Shown here piece by piece: positions 48,615 through 56,821 of a stretch of DNA of 64,000 bases. The notes below the pieces were generated by a model, which did not search any database, was not told the DNA's origin, and worked only from the letters and a program-made list of their open reading frames with translations. Positions within the stretch are counted from its first letter, which is position 1, and each line of letters opens with the position of its first letter. This stretch comes from Thalassovita gelatinovora. GTDB taxonomy: Bacteria > Pseudomonadota > Alphaproteobacteria > Rhodobacterales > Rhodobacteraceae. The position numbers and the translations under genes are program-made. The stretch spans positions 124,001 to 188,000 of the forward strand of contig NZ_CYSA01000003.1 of NCBI RefSeq assembly GCF_001458355.1, read 5' to 3'.

Positions 48615-49118
48615 GCATGTGGATAGTCTGGCCGGTCAGGATCAACGGAGTAAACCCGATCCCTGTTGGTATGATCGAGCCTGAATCAGCGACGGGCGGA
48701 ATAACTGAACTGACCTGTTCCATGACGTGCTGAAAAATACATCACATCGCTGATCGTTGCACGTCGGTGTACAAAGTTATCCCCAGAATCATCGGTCATC
48801 AAAAAATGATCGAAGTAACAGTCCGATGAAGTTTGGATATATGTTGTGCAAAAAATTTGATCGGCACCAGATTTGGTGATCTCTCACAATCTCAGCGGTT
48901 ACTGTCGAAATTCTTATTATATCATAAGTGGTTCGAGAGCGCCCTTTGCGCAGCGGCTGAGTAATGCCGCATTGCAGAACCGTTCGGGGAATCGGAATCG
49001 TCTGAAATCGACGGTTTGACCTGCACTCCGGTCAACCGGCAAAATTTGAAAAATAGGAAAATAAAGCCGTTGACCTGACGGGGCATGATACGCCAGATTG
49101 TGGGAGCCTAACAACGCT

Positions 49119-49134
49119 CCACAACATATAGTGG
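49119..49134. promoter_or_regulatory. NrdR-like box upstream of nrdJ
   Basis: CCACAACATATAGTGG fits the NrdR box consensus at all but one core position. It lies about 165 bases before the nrdJ start, a sensible position for repression of ribonucleotide reductase by NrdR. NrdR boxes usually come in pairs; no close partner is visible. Confidence 0.5.
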
Positions 49135-49297
49135 GGTCGGGCAGTGGGGACAGTATCTAATCATTGAGCTATCGCTCTGGATTCAGCGTGGAACATCGTG
49201 TTTTCGCGGCTGGAGAAGATGTGTCTTGCTGCCCCAATACAGGCAACGAAGGGTGCAATGACATCCCAATGCGGGAAGCTGAATACGGGGCAGCGAC

Positions 49298-52200
49298 ATG
49301 AAAATCGAAAGAAAATTCACCAAGGCCGGGCAGGATGCCTATGACGATCTCGACTTCATCACGACGTCATCAGAGATTCGCAATCCCAACGGGACGATCG
49401 TGTTCAAGTTGGATAATGTCGAAATTCCGTCGAGCTGGAGTCAAGTGGCGTCCGACGTCATTGCGCAGAAATATTTCCGCAAGGCCGGCGTTCCATCGCA
49501 ATTGAAAAAGGTCAAGGAAGCAGGCGTTCCGAAATTTCTCTGGCGGTCCGTACCGGCTTCCAAGGATGTCGACTTTGACGGTGAAACCAGTTCCAAGCAG
49601 GTCTTTGACCGTCTCGCCGGGGCGTGGGCCTATTGGGGTTGGAAAGGTGGCTATTTTTCCTCCGAAGAAGATGCGCGCGCCTATTACGATGAAATGCGCT
49701 TCATGCTGGCGACCCAACGGGCAGCCCCGAACAGCCCGCAATGGTTCAACACCGGTCTGCATTGGGCCTATGGCATCGATGGACCGGGGCAGGGGCACCA
49801 CTATGTCGATTACAAGTCTGGCAAGCTGGTAAAATCGAAATCCGCCTATGAACATCCGCAACCGCATGCCTGTTTCATCCAGTCGGTGTCGGACGATCTG
49901 GTGAAAGAAGGCGGCATCATGGACCTGTGGGTCCGCGAAGCGCGCCTGTTCAAATACGGATCGGGCACCGGGACCAATTTTTCGTCACTGCGCGCGGCCA
50001 ATGAACCGCTTTCGGGGGGCGGCAAATCGTCGGGCCTGATGGGGTTCCTTAAAATCGGCGACCGCGCCGCCGGCGCGATCAAATCAGGCGGGACAACCCG
50101 TCGAGCAGCGAAAATGGTGATTTGCGATGTCGACCACCCCGATATCGAGGAATTCATCAACTGGAAGGTAAAAGAAGAACAAAAAGTCGCCAGCATCGTC
50201 GCCGGGTCGAAGATGCACGAAGAAAAGCTGAACGCGATCTTCGGCGCAATCCGCGCATGGGATGGGAGCAGCGAAGATGCTGTTGATCCGAAAAAAAATC
50301 CCGCACTGAAAGACGCTATTCGCGGTGCGAAGAAAGTGTCGATCCCGGAAACTTATGTCAAACGGGTGTTGGATTATGCGCGTCAAGGCTATGACAGCAT
50401 CGAATTCCCGACCTATGACACCGATTGGGACAGCGAAGCCTATGCCAGCGTGTCAGGGCAGAATTCGAACAATTCGGTCCGCGTTACCGACGCGTTCCTG
50501 AAGGCGGTCGAAAATGACGCCGATTGGGAATTGCTGCGCCGGACCGATGGCGAAGTCGCCAAGACCATCAAAGCGCGCGATCTGTGGGAAGATATCGGTC
50601 ATGCGGCCTGGGCCTGTGCCGATCCGGGGATTCAGTTCCACGACACGGTGAACGCTTGGCATACTTGCCCCGAAGACGGGGCCATTCGCGGATCGAACCC
50701 GTGTTCGGAATATATGTTCCTCGACGATACTGCCTGCAATCTGGCCTCGATGAACCTGCTGACTTTCTTCAAGGATGGCGAATTTCAGGCCGAGGATTAC
50801 GTTCACGCCACCCGGTTGTGGACCATCACTTTGGAAATCAGCGTGATGATGGCGCAGTTCCCATCCAAGGAAATCGCGCAGCGGTCTTATGACTTCCGCA
50901 CCTTGGGTTTGGGCTATGCCAATATCGGCGGTCTGCTGATGAATATGGGGCTGGGATATGATAGCGATGAAGGCCGCGCTATGGGGGCCGCGCTGACAGC
51001 GATCTTGACCGGCGTCGCCTATGCCACCAGTGCCGAAATGGCATCTGAACTGGGCACTTTCGCGGGCTACAAGCGCAATAAGAAACATATGCTGCGTGTG
51101 ATCCGCAACCACCGTACGGCGGCCTATGGTGCATCGGAAGGCTATGACGCACTGGACGTAAAACCAGTGCCTCTGGATCTGTCGAACGTACCCGATCAGC
51201 GCCTGACGCAACTGGCGATGCGGGCATGGGACGAAGCGCTGGAACTGGGTGAAAAGCATGGCTACCGAAACGCGCAGGTTTCGGTGATCGCGCCAACCGG
51301 CACGATCGGTCTGGTGATGGATTGTGACACAACCGGGATCGAGCCGGATTTCGCATTGGTCAAATTCAAGAAACTGGCCGGCGGCGGTTATTTCAAGATC
51401 ATCAACCGTTCGGTTCCCGCTGCATTGGAAAAGCTGGGCTATTCCAGCGCCAATATCGAAGAAATCATCGGCTATGCGGTCGGTCATGGAACCATGGGCA
51501 ACGCCCCGGGGATCAACCATACGTCGTTGATCGGTCACGGTTTCACCAGCAACGAGATCGAAAAGATCGAGGCCGCGCTGGCCACGGCCTTTGATATCCG
51601 CTTTGTCTTTAACCAGTGGACCTTGGGTGAAGAATTCTGCCGCAATGCCTTGGGCATCCCAGCGGAAAAACTGAACGATCCCAGCTTTGACATTCTGACC
51701 CATCTTGGGTTCAGCAAGAAAGATATCGAACTGGCCAATGATCATGTTTGCGGCACAATGACCCTGGAAGGGGCGCCGCATCTGAAAGAAGAACACTATC
51801 ACATCTTCGATTGCGCCAATGCCTGCGGCAAGAAAGGCAAGCGCTACCTGTCGGTCAACAGCCACATCACCATGATGGCTGCGGCGCAAAGCTTCATTTC
51901 GGGTGCGATTTCCAAGACGATCAACATGCCAAATGATGCCGCCATCGAAGACTGCAAGGCGGCTTACGAACTAAGCTGGTCGCTGGGGATCAAGGCCAAC
52001 GCGCTTTATCGTGACGGATCGAAGTTGAGCCAGCCTTTGGCCGCAGCCCTGATCGAAGACGATGAAGATGCCGCCGAAGTGTTGGAAACCGGCACACCGC
52101 AACAAAAGGCGCAGGTTCTGGCCGAGAAGATCGTCGAAAAAGTGATGGTCAAGGAAATCGTGCGCAGCCACCGCGAAAAGATGCCGGAACGGCGCAAGGG

Positions 52201-52972
52201 CTATACCCAAAAAGCGGTTGTCGGTGGCCACAAGGTGTATCTGCGGACCGGCGAATATGAAGATGGCCAGCTTGGTGAAATTTTCATCGACATGCATAAG
52301 GAAGGGGCCGGTTTCCGCGCGATGATGAACAATTTCGCCATCGCCGTGTCGGTTGGTCTGCAATACGGCGTGCCGCTGGAAGAATTCGTCGATGCCTTCA
52401 CCTTCACCAAATTCGAACCGGCAGGCATGGTTCAGGGCAACGATTCAATCAAGAATGCAACGTCGATCCTTGATTATATCTTCCGCGAACTGGCGGTCAG
52501 CTATCTTGACCGGACTGATTTGGCCCATGTCAAACCGCAAGGCGCCAGCTTCGACGATGTCGGCCGCGGCGTTGAAGAGGGCGTGTCGAATGTCGAGGAG
52601 CTGTCAGAATCCGCCGCATCGCGCAGCCTGGAAGTCCTCAAACAAATCAGTTCGACCGGTTATCTGCGCAAGCGTCTGCCGCGGGAATTGATTGTGCTGC
52701 AGGGCGGACAGACCGCAGGCGCGACCGCACTCAGAGGTGCAGACCCGGAATTGACATTGCAAACGCTGGTGCCGGAAACCATCGGCAGTGGCGAGACCTT
52801 GGCCACGACCACCGCCATGGCGTCAGGGTCGGTCAGCATGACCGCACGCACCAAGGCCAAGATGCAAGGTTATGAAGGTGACCCCTGCGGCGATTGTGGC
52901 AATTACACATTGGTCCGCAACGGCACCTGCATGAAGTGTAACACCTGCGGCGCGACGTCTGGATGTAGTTAA
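49298..52972 (+). CDS. nrdJ: Ribonucleotide reductase, class II, adenosylcobalamin-dependent
   Basis: Reduces ribonucleotides to deoxyribonucleotides with a B12 radical, oxygen-independent. The 1224-residue protein has the catalytic barrel: [40 protein letters not shown] and the conserved [20 protein letters not shown]. The long insert after about residue 900 and the C-terminal cysteine-rich tail ([23 protein letters not shown]) form the redox end that is recharged by thioredoxin. It needs cobalamin; no B12 biosynthesis gene is in this window. Ribosome site is weak. A NrdR-like box lies upstream and a terminator 97 bases downstream. Confidence 0.97.
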   Translation: MKIERKFTKAGQDAYDDLDFITTSSEIRNPNGTIVFKLDNVEIPSSWSQVASDVIAQKYFRKAGVPSQLKKVKEAGVPKFLWRSVPASKDVDFDGETSSKQVFDRLAGAWAYWGWKGGYFSSEEDARAYYDEMRFMLATQRAAPNSPQWFNTGLHWAYGIDGPGQGHHYVDYKSGKLVKSKSAYEHPQPHACFIQSVSDDLVKEGGIMDLWVREARLFKYGSGTGTNFSSLRAANEPLSGGGKSSGLMGFLKIGDRAAGAIKSGGTTRRAAKMVICDVDHPDIEEFINWKVKEEQKVASIVAGSKMHEEKLNAIFGAIRAWDGSSEDAVDPKKNPALKDAIRGAKKVSIPETYVKRVLDYARQGYDSIEFPTYDTDWDSEAYASVSGQNSNNSVRVTDAFLKAVENDADWELLRRTDGEVAKTIKARDLWEDIGHAAWACADPGIQFHDTVNAWHTCPEDGAIRGSNPCSEYMFLDDTACNLASMNLLTFFKDGEFQAEDYVHATRLWTITLEISVMMAQFPSKEIAQRSYDFRTLGLGYANIGGLLMNMGLGYDSDEGRAMGAALTAILTGVAYATSAEMASELGTFAGYKRNKKHMLRVIRNHRTAAYGASEGYDALDVKPVPLDLSNVPDQRLTQLAMRAWDEALELGEKHGYRNAQVSVIAPTGTIGLVMDCDTTGIEPDFALVKFKKLAGGGYFKIINRSVPAALEKLGYSSANIEEIIGYAVGHGTMGNAPGINHTSLIGHGFTSNEIEKIEAALATAFDIRFVFNQWTLGEEFCRNALGIPAEKLNDPSFDILTHLGFSKKDIELANDHVCGTMTLEGAPHLKEEHYHIFDCANACGKKGKRYLSVNSHITMMAAAQSFISGAISKTINMPNDAAIEDCKAAYELSWSLGIKANALYRDGSKLSQPLAAALIEDDEDAAEVLETGTPQQKAQVLAEKIVEKVMVKEIVRSHREKMPERRKGYTQKAVVGGHKVYLRTGEYEDGQLGEIFIDMHKEGAGFRAMMNNFAIAVSVGLQYGVPLEEFVDAFTFTKFEPAGMVQGNDSIKNATSILDYIFRELAVSYLDRTDLAHVKPQGASFDDVGRGVEEGVSNVEELSESAASRSLEVLKQISSTGYLRKRLPRELIVLQGGQTAGATALRGADPELTLQTLVPETIGSGETLATTTAMASGSVSMTARTKAKMQGYEGDPCGDCGNYTLVRNGTCMKCNTCGATSGCS

Positions 52973-53068
52973 GCAAGTTTCGGGGCGGGTGCGCTCGCCC
53001 CTGAACATGGATTGGGACACAGGCAAAAAAACCGGGCAGTACTCAATTCAACCTGATCCATGAAACTG

Positions 53069-53095
53069 GGCCCCCGCATGGGGGCCTTTTCTTGT
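53069..53095 (+). terminator. Intrinsic terminator after nrdJ
   Basis: GGCCCCC-GCAT-GGGGGCC (53069-53086) is followed by TTTTCTTGT. A 7-bp GC-rich stem with a 4-base loop and T-rich tail, 97 bases beyond the nrdJ stop. Confidence 0.85.
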
Positions 53096-53215
53096 CAAAC
53101 CATGTCTGTTTGATCCCTTAGAATTTAGCGCATCAACGCAAATTTTCTAAACAGTGGGCCCTTGGAACCGTTCCTGTTCTTAGAAGACAGTTTCGTGACG
53201 CAGGGAGGCGCCTCA

Positions 53216-54658
53216 ATGGATGCGAGCCAGATCAACGCACAAGGTGCAACTGCGGTTGCGAACGACGCGAATGAAAACGATGATCGGTTGCAGGCCATCA
53301 CCGAAATCGCCACGCGGATCGGCAACCTCAGCATTTCGATTGCCGAAGTGTCGGGCGAAGTCACCGACACTTCGACCCGTGTCGACAGACAGGCCGAGGT
53401 GTTTCAGGAAATCGCGGCACAAACCGAACAGATGTCATCACAAAGCCGATCCGTTCTGGCTTCGGCCAACACGGCGGTGGAAATTTCCGGCAATGCCGAA
53501 GACCGCGTCATCGCCACCAGCGACAAGCTGAGCGCGATGGTAAGCGAAGTCACCGGGCTGATCGACAATGTGTCGCGCATCTTCGGTCAGCTCTCTTCGC
53601 TGGAAACTGCGTTGCAACGAGTCGCGCAGGTTTCCGGAGAGGTCGACAATATTTCGCGCAAAACAAACCTTTTGTCGCTCAACGCATCGATTGAAGCGGC
53701 CCGTGCCGGTCGGCATGGTCGTGGTTTCATGGTGGTAGCGCAAGAGGTCAAGGACCTCTCGACCCTGACCGGCGAAGCCACCGGTGAAATTCAGGAAACG
53801 ATTGCCACCTTGTCGAGCGAATTGCGCGAGGTGATGAAGATCGCCGATCAAGCGGTCAAATCGGCCGGAGATATCCGCCAGCAAACCGATGGCATCGGTG
53901 ACGAAATCGACGCTCTGCCGGCGACGTTGGGCGAAGTCAGCAGCGCTCAGCGGGACATTCTGGCCGCGACCGGCGACATCAGTCAAGCGGTGGGCGATGT
54001 CCGAAACGCCATAACGGAATTGTCGGGTGAGGTGACGGAATCTTCGGAAAGCTTGAAAAACGCCATCACCACGATGTCCGATATCACCGAAAATTCCGAA
54101 GCCTTGACCGGTATGGCGTCGCGCTTGGGCGTCGATACGATCGATACGCCCTATATTGTTGCGGTGAAGGAGGTGGCGAAAAAGATATCCGACAGTTTCG
54201 AACAAGCGGTGAAATCGGGCCGTATCCAGATGTCGGATCTGATGGATCGGAATTACTCGGCGATTCCGGGCAGTAACCCGGAACAGGTCATGGCACGGTT
54301 CACCAATTTCACCGACAAGGTTCTGCCAGAATTTCAGGAACCTATGTTGGAATTTTCTGAAAATGTCGTTTTCTGTGCCGCTGTGAACAAGGACGGCTAT
54401 CTACCGACCCATAACAAGAAATTCTCGATGCCTCAGATGAAGGATCAACTGGATTGGAACAGCGCCTATTGCCGAAACCGCCGGATCTTTAATGACCGGG
54501 TCGGTCTGGCTGCCGGTCAAAGCACCCGTCCGTTCCTGCTACAGGCCTACCGCCGCGACATGGGCAATGGGCAGTTCGCGATGATGAAAGACCTTTCGGC
54601 ACCGATCTTTGTGAACGGGGTCCATTGGGGTGGAGTGCGCCTCGCTTATAAGGTCTGA
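53216..54658 (+). CDS. Soluble chemoreceptor with MCP signalling domain and C-terminal sensory module
   Basis: A 480-residue protein with no membrane segment. Residues about 20-300 are the chemoreceptor signalling helix pair; the tip KTNLLSLNASIEAARAGRHG is intact. The C-terminal ~170 residues (NVVFCAAVNKDGYLPTHNKK, CRNRRIFNDRVGLAAGQSTR, RPFLLQAYRRDMGNGQFAMM, and GVHWGGVRLAYKV at the end) form a compact domain that I recall from the C-termini of other proteobacterial chemoreceptors. The order is signalling domain first, sensor last. The ATG at 53216 follows GGAGG by seven bases. Ligand and target array unknown. Confidence 0.88.
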   Translation: MDASQINAQGATAVANDANENDDRLQAITEIATRIGNLSISIAEVSGEVTDTSTRVDRQAEVFQEIAAQTEQMSSQSRSVLASANTAVEISGNAEDRVIATSDKLSAMVSEVTGLIDNVSRIFGQLSSLETALQRVAQVSGEVDNISRKTNLLSLNASIEAARAGRHGRGFMVVAQEVKDLSTLTGEATGEIQETIATLSSELREVMKIADQAVKSAGDIRQQTDGIGDEIDALPATLGEVSSAQRDILAATGDISQAVGDVRNAITELSGEVTESSESLKNAITTMSDITENSEALTGMASRLGVDTIDTPYIVAVKEVAKKISDSFEQAVKSGRIQMSDLMDRNYSAIPGSNPEQVMARFTNFTDKVLPEFQEPMLEFSENVVFCAAVNKDGYLPTHNKKFSMPQMKDQLDWNSAYCRNRRIFNDRVGLAAGQSTRPFLLQAYRRDMGNGQFAMMKDLSAPIFVNGVHWGGVRLAYKV

Positions 54659-54669
54659 ACGACATCGGC

Positions 54670-54691
54670 ACCGGGTTACGGATTACCCGGT
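54670..54691. terminator. Weak hairpin between convergent chemoreceptor and dsbB genes
   Basis: ACCGGGT/ACCCGGT, 7-bp arms with an 8-base loop, lies directly between the two stop codons. The T-content after it is low (CGTGTTTC), so termination is moderate at best. Confidence 0.4.
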
Positions 54692-54697
54692 CGTGTT

Positions 54698-55159
54698 TCA
54701 ATCGCGCCGACGCGCTGCCATCAGCCACAAAATGACCAGTCCAAAAGAGGCCAGCGCGTTCCAGCTGGCCATCGACAGGCCCAGCATTTGCCAACTGACC
54801 TGATCGCATAGCACGACATTTGAACCATCTGTGGAGAGCAGGCTGGTCATATCTAGGCCTCCCGATCCCGTACAGCTGTCCGGTCCCTGCCACCAATGGC
54901 GTTCGACCCCGGTGTGATAAACCCCAAGACCGCCCGCGATCACCGCCGCCAACGCGCCGAGCCAAGCCAGACCGGCATACCCCAATGACAGTGCCACCGC
55001 CCCGACGAGAATGGCCGCGCCGTGCGGCCATCTTTGCCATAGACACAATTCGCATGGCGCATATCCAAAAAACTGAAACAGGAACGCCCCGCCCAACAGG
55101 GCGCAAGATCCGGTTGTGGCCAGAGAAATCAGAGATTTCCGGTCAAGTTGGGTAATCAT
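54698..55159 (-). CDS. Disulfide bond formation protein DsbB family
   Basis: A 153-residue, four-helix membrane protein of the DsbB type that reoxidises DsbA using quinone. The first periplasmic pair is PCELC (Cys36 and Cys39) and the second pair is the cysteines in DSCTGSGG and VLCDQ. These match the two essential redox pairs of DsbB. Hydrophobic segments flank them. The start overlaps the stop of the downstream-labelled DedA-like gene by four bases (ATGA), so the two are co-translated. Confidence 0.9.
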   Translation of the reverse strand: MITQLDRKSLISLATTGSCALLGGAFLFQFFGYAPCELCLWQRWPHGAAILVGAVALSLGYAGLAWLGALAAVIAGGLGVYHTGVERHWWQGPDSCTGSGGLDMTSLLSTDGSNVVLCDQVSWQMLGLSMASWNALASFGLVILWLMAARRRD

Positions 55160-55734
55160 AGGTATTTCACCAAATAGAAGCCGCCCAGAAGCAAGAGAAC
55201 GAAAAGGATCGACATCAAACCCAAGCGACGTTCGATGAAATCCCGAATGGGTTCACCATATTTCCACAGCAACAGGGCGACCGCGAAAAAACGGATCCCA
55301 CGGGCAACAATTGCAGTGACGACAAAAGTTCCCAAGGGCAGGCCGGTCCAGCCGGACATGATGGTGATGACCTTGAACGGGAAGGGGGTCAGCCCGGCAA
55401 TCAGAACCGACCAGAACCCAAACGAATTGAATTTGACATTGAAGGCCGCCATTTCATCGGCTTTTCCCATTGTTTCCAGAATGGGCTGGCCAATTTCTTC
55501 GTAAAACAACGCGCCAATCATATAGCCCAGCAAACCGCCCGCAACCGAGGCGATCAAGGCCACACTCGCGATGATCCAGGCGCGTGATGGTCTGGCCAGA
55601 ATCATCGGGATCATCAAGACATCCGGCGGAATCGGAAAGATCGACGATTCGACAAAGGAGATCAGTGCAAGAACCCAAAGCGCCCTTGGATGATCGGCCA
55701 TTCCCATGGTCCATCGGTAAAGTCTGCTGATCAT
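55156..55734 (-). CDS. YqaA/DedA-like membrane protein
   Basis: A 192-residue membrane protein of the SNARE-associated/DedA superfamily, YqaA branch. Its core is FVESSIFPIPPDVLMIPMIL with the Pro-rich re-entrant loop, GGLLGYMIGALFYEEIGQP, and SVLIAGLTPFPFKVITIMSG with the conserved Thr-Pro-Phe. The ATG at 55734 is used because relatives begin MxxRLYxWTM; a longer frame upstream exists. It is the first gene of a dsbB pair. Substrate unknown, but the family is linked to lipid or polyprenyl-phosphate flipping. Confidence 0.85.
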   Translation of the reverse strand: MISRLYRWTMGMADHPRALWVLALISFVESSIFPIPPDVLMIPMILARPSRAWIIASVALIASVAGGLLGYMIGALFYEEIGQPILETMGKADEMAAFNVKFNSFGFWSVLIAGLTPFPFKVITIMSGWTGLPLGTFVVTAIVARGIRFFAVALLLWKYGEPIRDFIERRLGLMSILFVLLLLGGFYLVKYL

Positions 55735-55915
55735 GCCCGTGAATGCCCTTTTGAGCCTGTTACGCCATGTTGCAGCCAATGCGTCAACAGCAATCGCGGT
55801 TATGTGATGGAACAACGCAAATCCAGCAAATACAGAAAGTTGTGAAATTTGTCGAATATCCGGGCACTTTGCCTCTGGACGGCGCGAAAAGAGAAGGGTA
55901 ATCGTATCGCCGCGT

Positions 55916-56001
55916 GCCCAAGTGGCGGAATGGTAGACGCAGCGGATTCAAAATCCGCCGGCTTAACGGCCGTGCCGGTTCGAATCCGGCCTTGGGTACC
56001 A
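55916..56001 (+). tRNA. tRNA-Leu (anticodon CAA)
   Basis: An 86-base leucine tRNA with long variable arm: acceptor GCCCAAG/CTTGGGT (first pair G-T), anticodon stem GCGGA/TCCGC with loop TTCAAAA (anticodon CAA, reads TTG), variable arm GGCTTAACGGCC, T-arm GGTTCGAATCC, encoded CCA. The D-loop reads GGAATGGTAG, one base shorter than the GGAATTGGTAG I recall from relatives. Confidence 0.96.
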
Positions 56002-56821
56002 ATTTCCATTCCAGATCGTCCCGTTAGGCAGTTTTCTGTCCTCGGTCGGGCGACGACAGGAAATGTGACCCCTATTTGTTCGATATATTAAAATAAGAGC
56101 GGCAGAGTGTATTCGCTGCCCCAATTTGGCTCGATTGATTCTTCGAAAAATTACAATTGATTCGCCCTAAACTCGCCATGCTCGGGAAAATGCACGCGAT
56201 TTGGGGGGTATTGTCGCTAAATCGATAACATTTGAAGCCGTATTGGCCCGGTTTCGCGGCAGAAATTTGACGGAACCAAAGTCCTGTACGCTGTCTTGGC
56301 TTTGGAAACAGTAATTCCCCATAAAGTTGAAATACCGTGATTTACTCGCCCATATTCCATATGGCGGAATATTATTCTGCAAATATTCGTGGATATTTTA
56401 GTTAATAGACGCCGTTTTGGAACCAATCAAATTCCAATCTGTATGATTTTTTGACGAAGTTAGACGGAATACCGGCAATTCGATGAAAATCATCCCTTTG
56501 TCTGAAGGGGACTCTTAAGTATGTATTAGGTGTAGCCCTACTGGGGGGGCAACGTCTGCTGGCTGCGGGGGCGGCCAACTAAGTATAGGTCAAGCATTCG
56601 GATGGATGCGAGGTGCCGCAACATAAGAGGGATTTGCTGCCTTCTGATTTGCGGACTGACCGGCGCGCCCTTTTGGCGGCCGGGCAGGAAAGTTATGCCT
56701 CCTTCATTCCAACCTTTGTGCGACCTGTTTGATTTGGCTTCGGGCCGGACCGAAACGGTTCTGCCACTGCGACTCGCAGTATGGGGAAGGCCCCATCGCA
56801 AAAAGGTGAAAGAGGGTTCAA
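56002..56821. other. 820-base noncoding region upstream of the first RTX-Hint gene
   Basis: No credible gene on either strand, and AT-rich between about 56080 and 56480. It holds a perfect inverted repeat ATATTCC-N7-GGAATAT (56352-56372) and an AT-rich one, AAATAT-N6-ATATTT (56381-56398). The length and inverted repeats suggest a complex regulatory region for the RTX gene. A short frame at 56602-56829 lacks a ribosome site and known features and is probably noncoding. Confidence 0.5.

Larger units (their letters stand above)
48543..49297. other. 755-base noncoding region between tRNA-Pro and nrdJ
   Basis: No supported gene on either strand; base composition is lower in GC than the neighbours. 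It contains two NrdR-like palindromes, at 48599-48614 and 49119-49134. I found no cobalamin riboswitch signature upstream of nrdJ. The tRNA 3' end is not repeated downstream, so there is no sign of an integrated element. Confidence 0.6.

Noticed and set aside
48776-48784. DnaA-box-like TTATCCCCA
   Set aside because: A single near-match in an AT-rich region is expected by chance; no cluster of boxes and no origin genes.
49135-49297. Cobalamin riboswitch before the B12-dependent nrdJ
   Set aside because: I looked for the conserved B12-box core and its flanking elements and did not find them.
48543-49297. Integrated element at tRNA-Pro
   Set aside because: No repeat of the tRNA 3' end, no integrase, and a core gene (nrdJ) follows directly.
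50453-51889. 478-codon minus-strand frame opposite nrdJ
   Set aside because: Antisense to a well-conserved enzyme core; no motif and no promoter.
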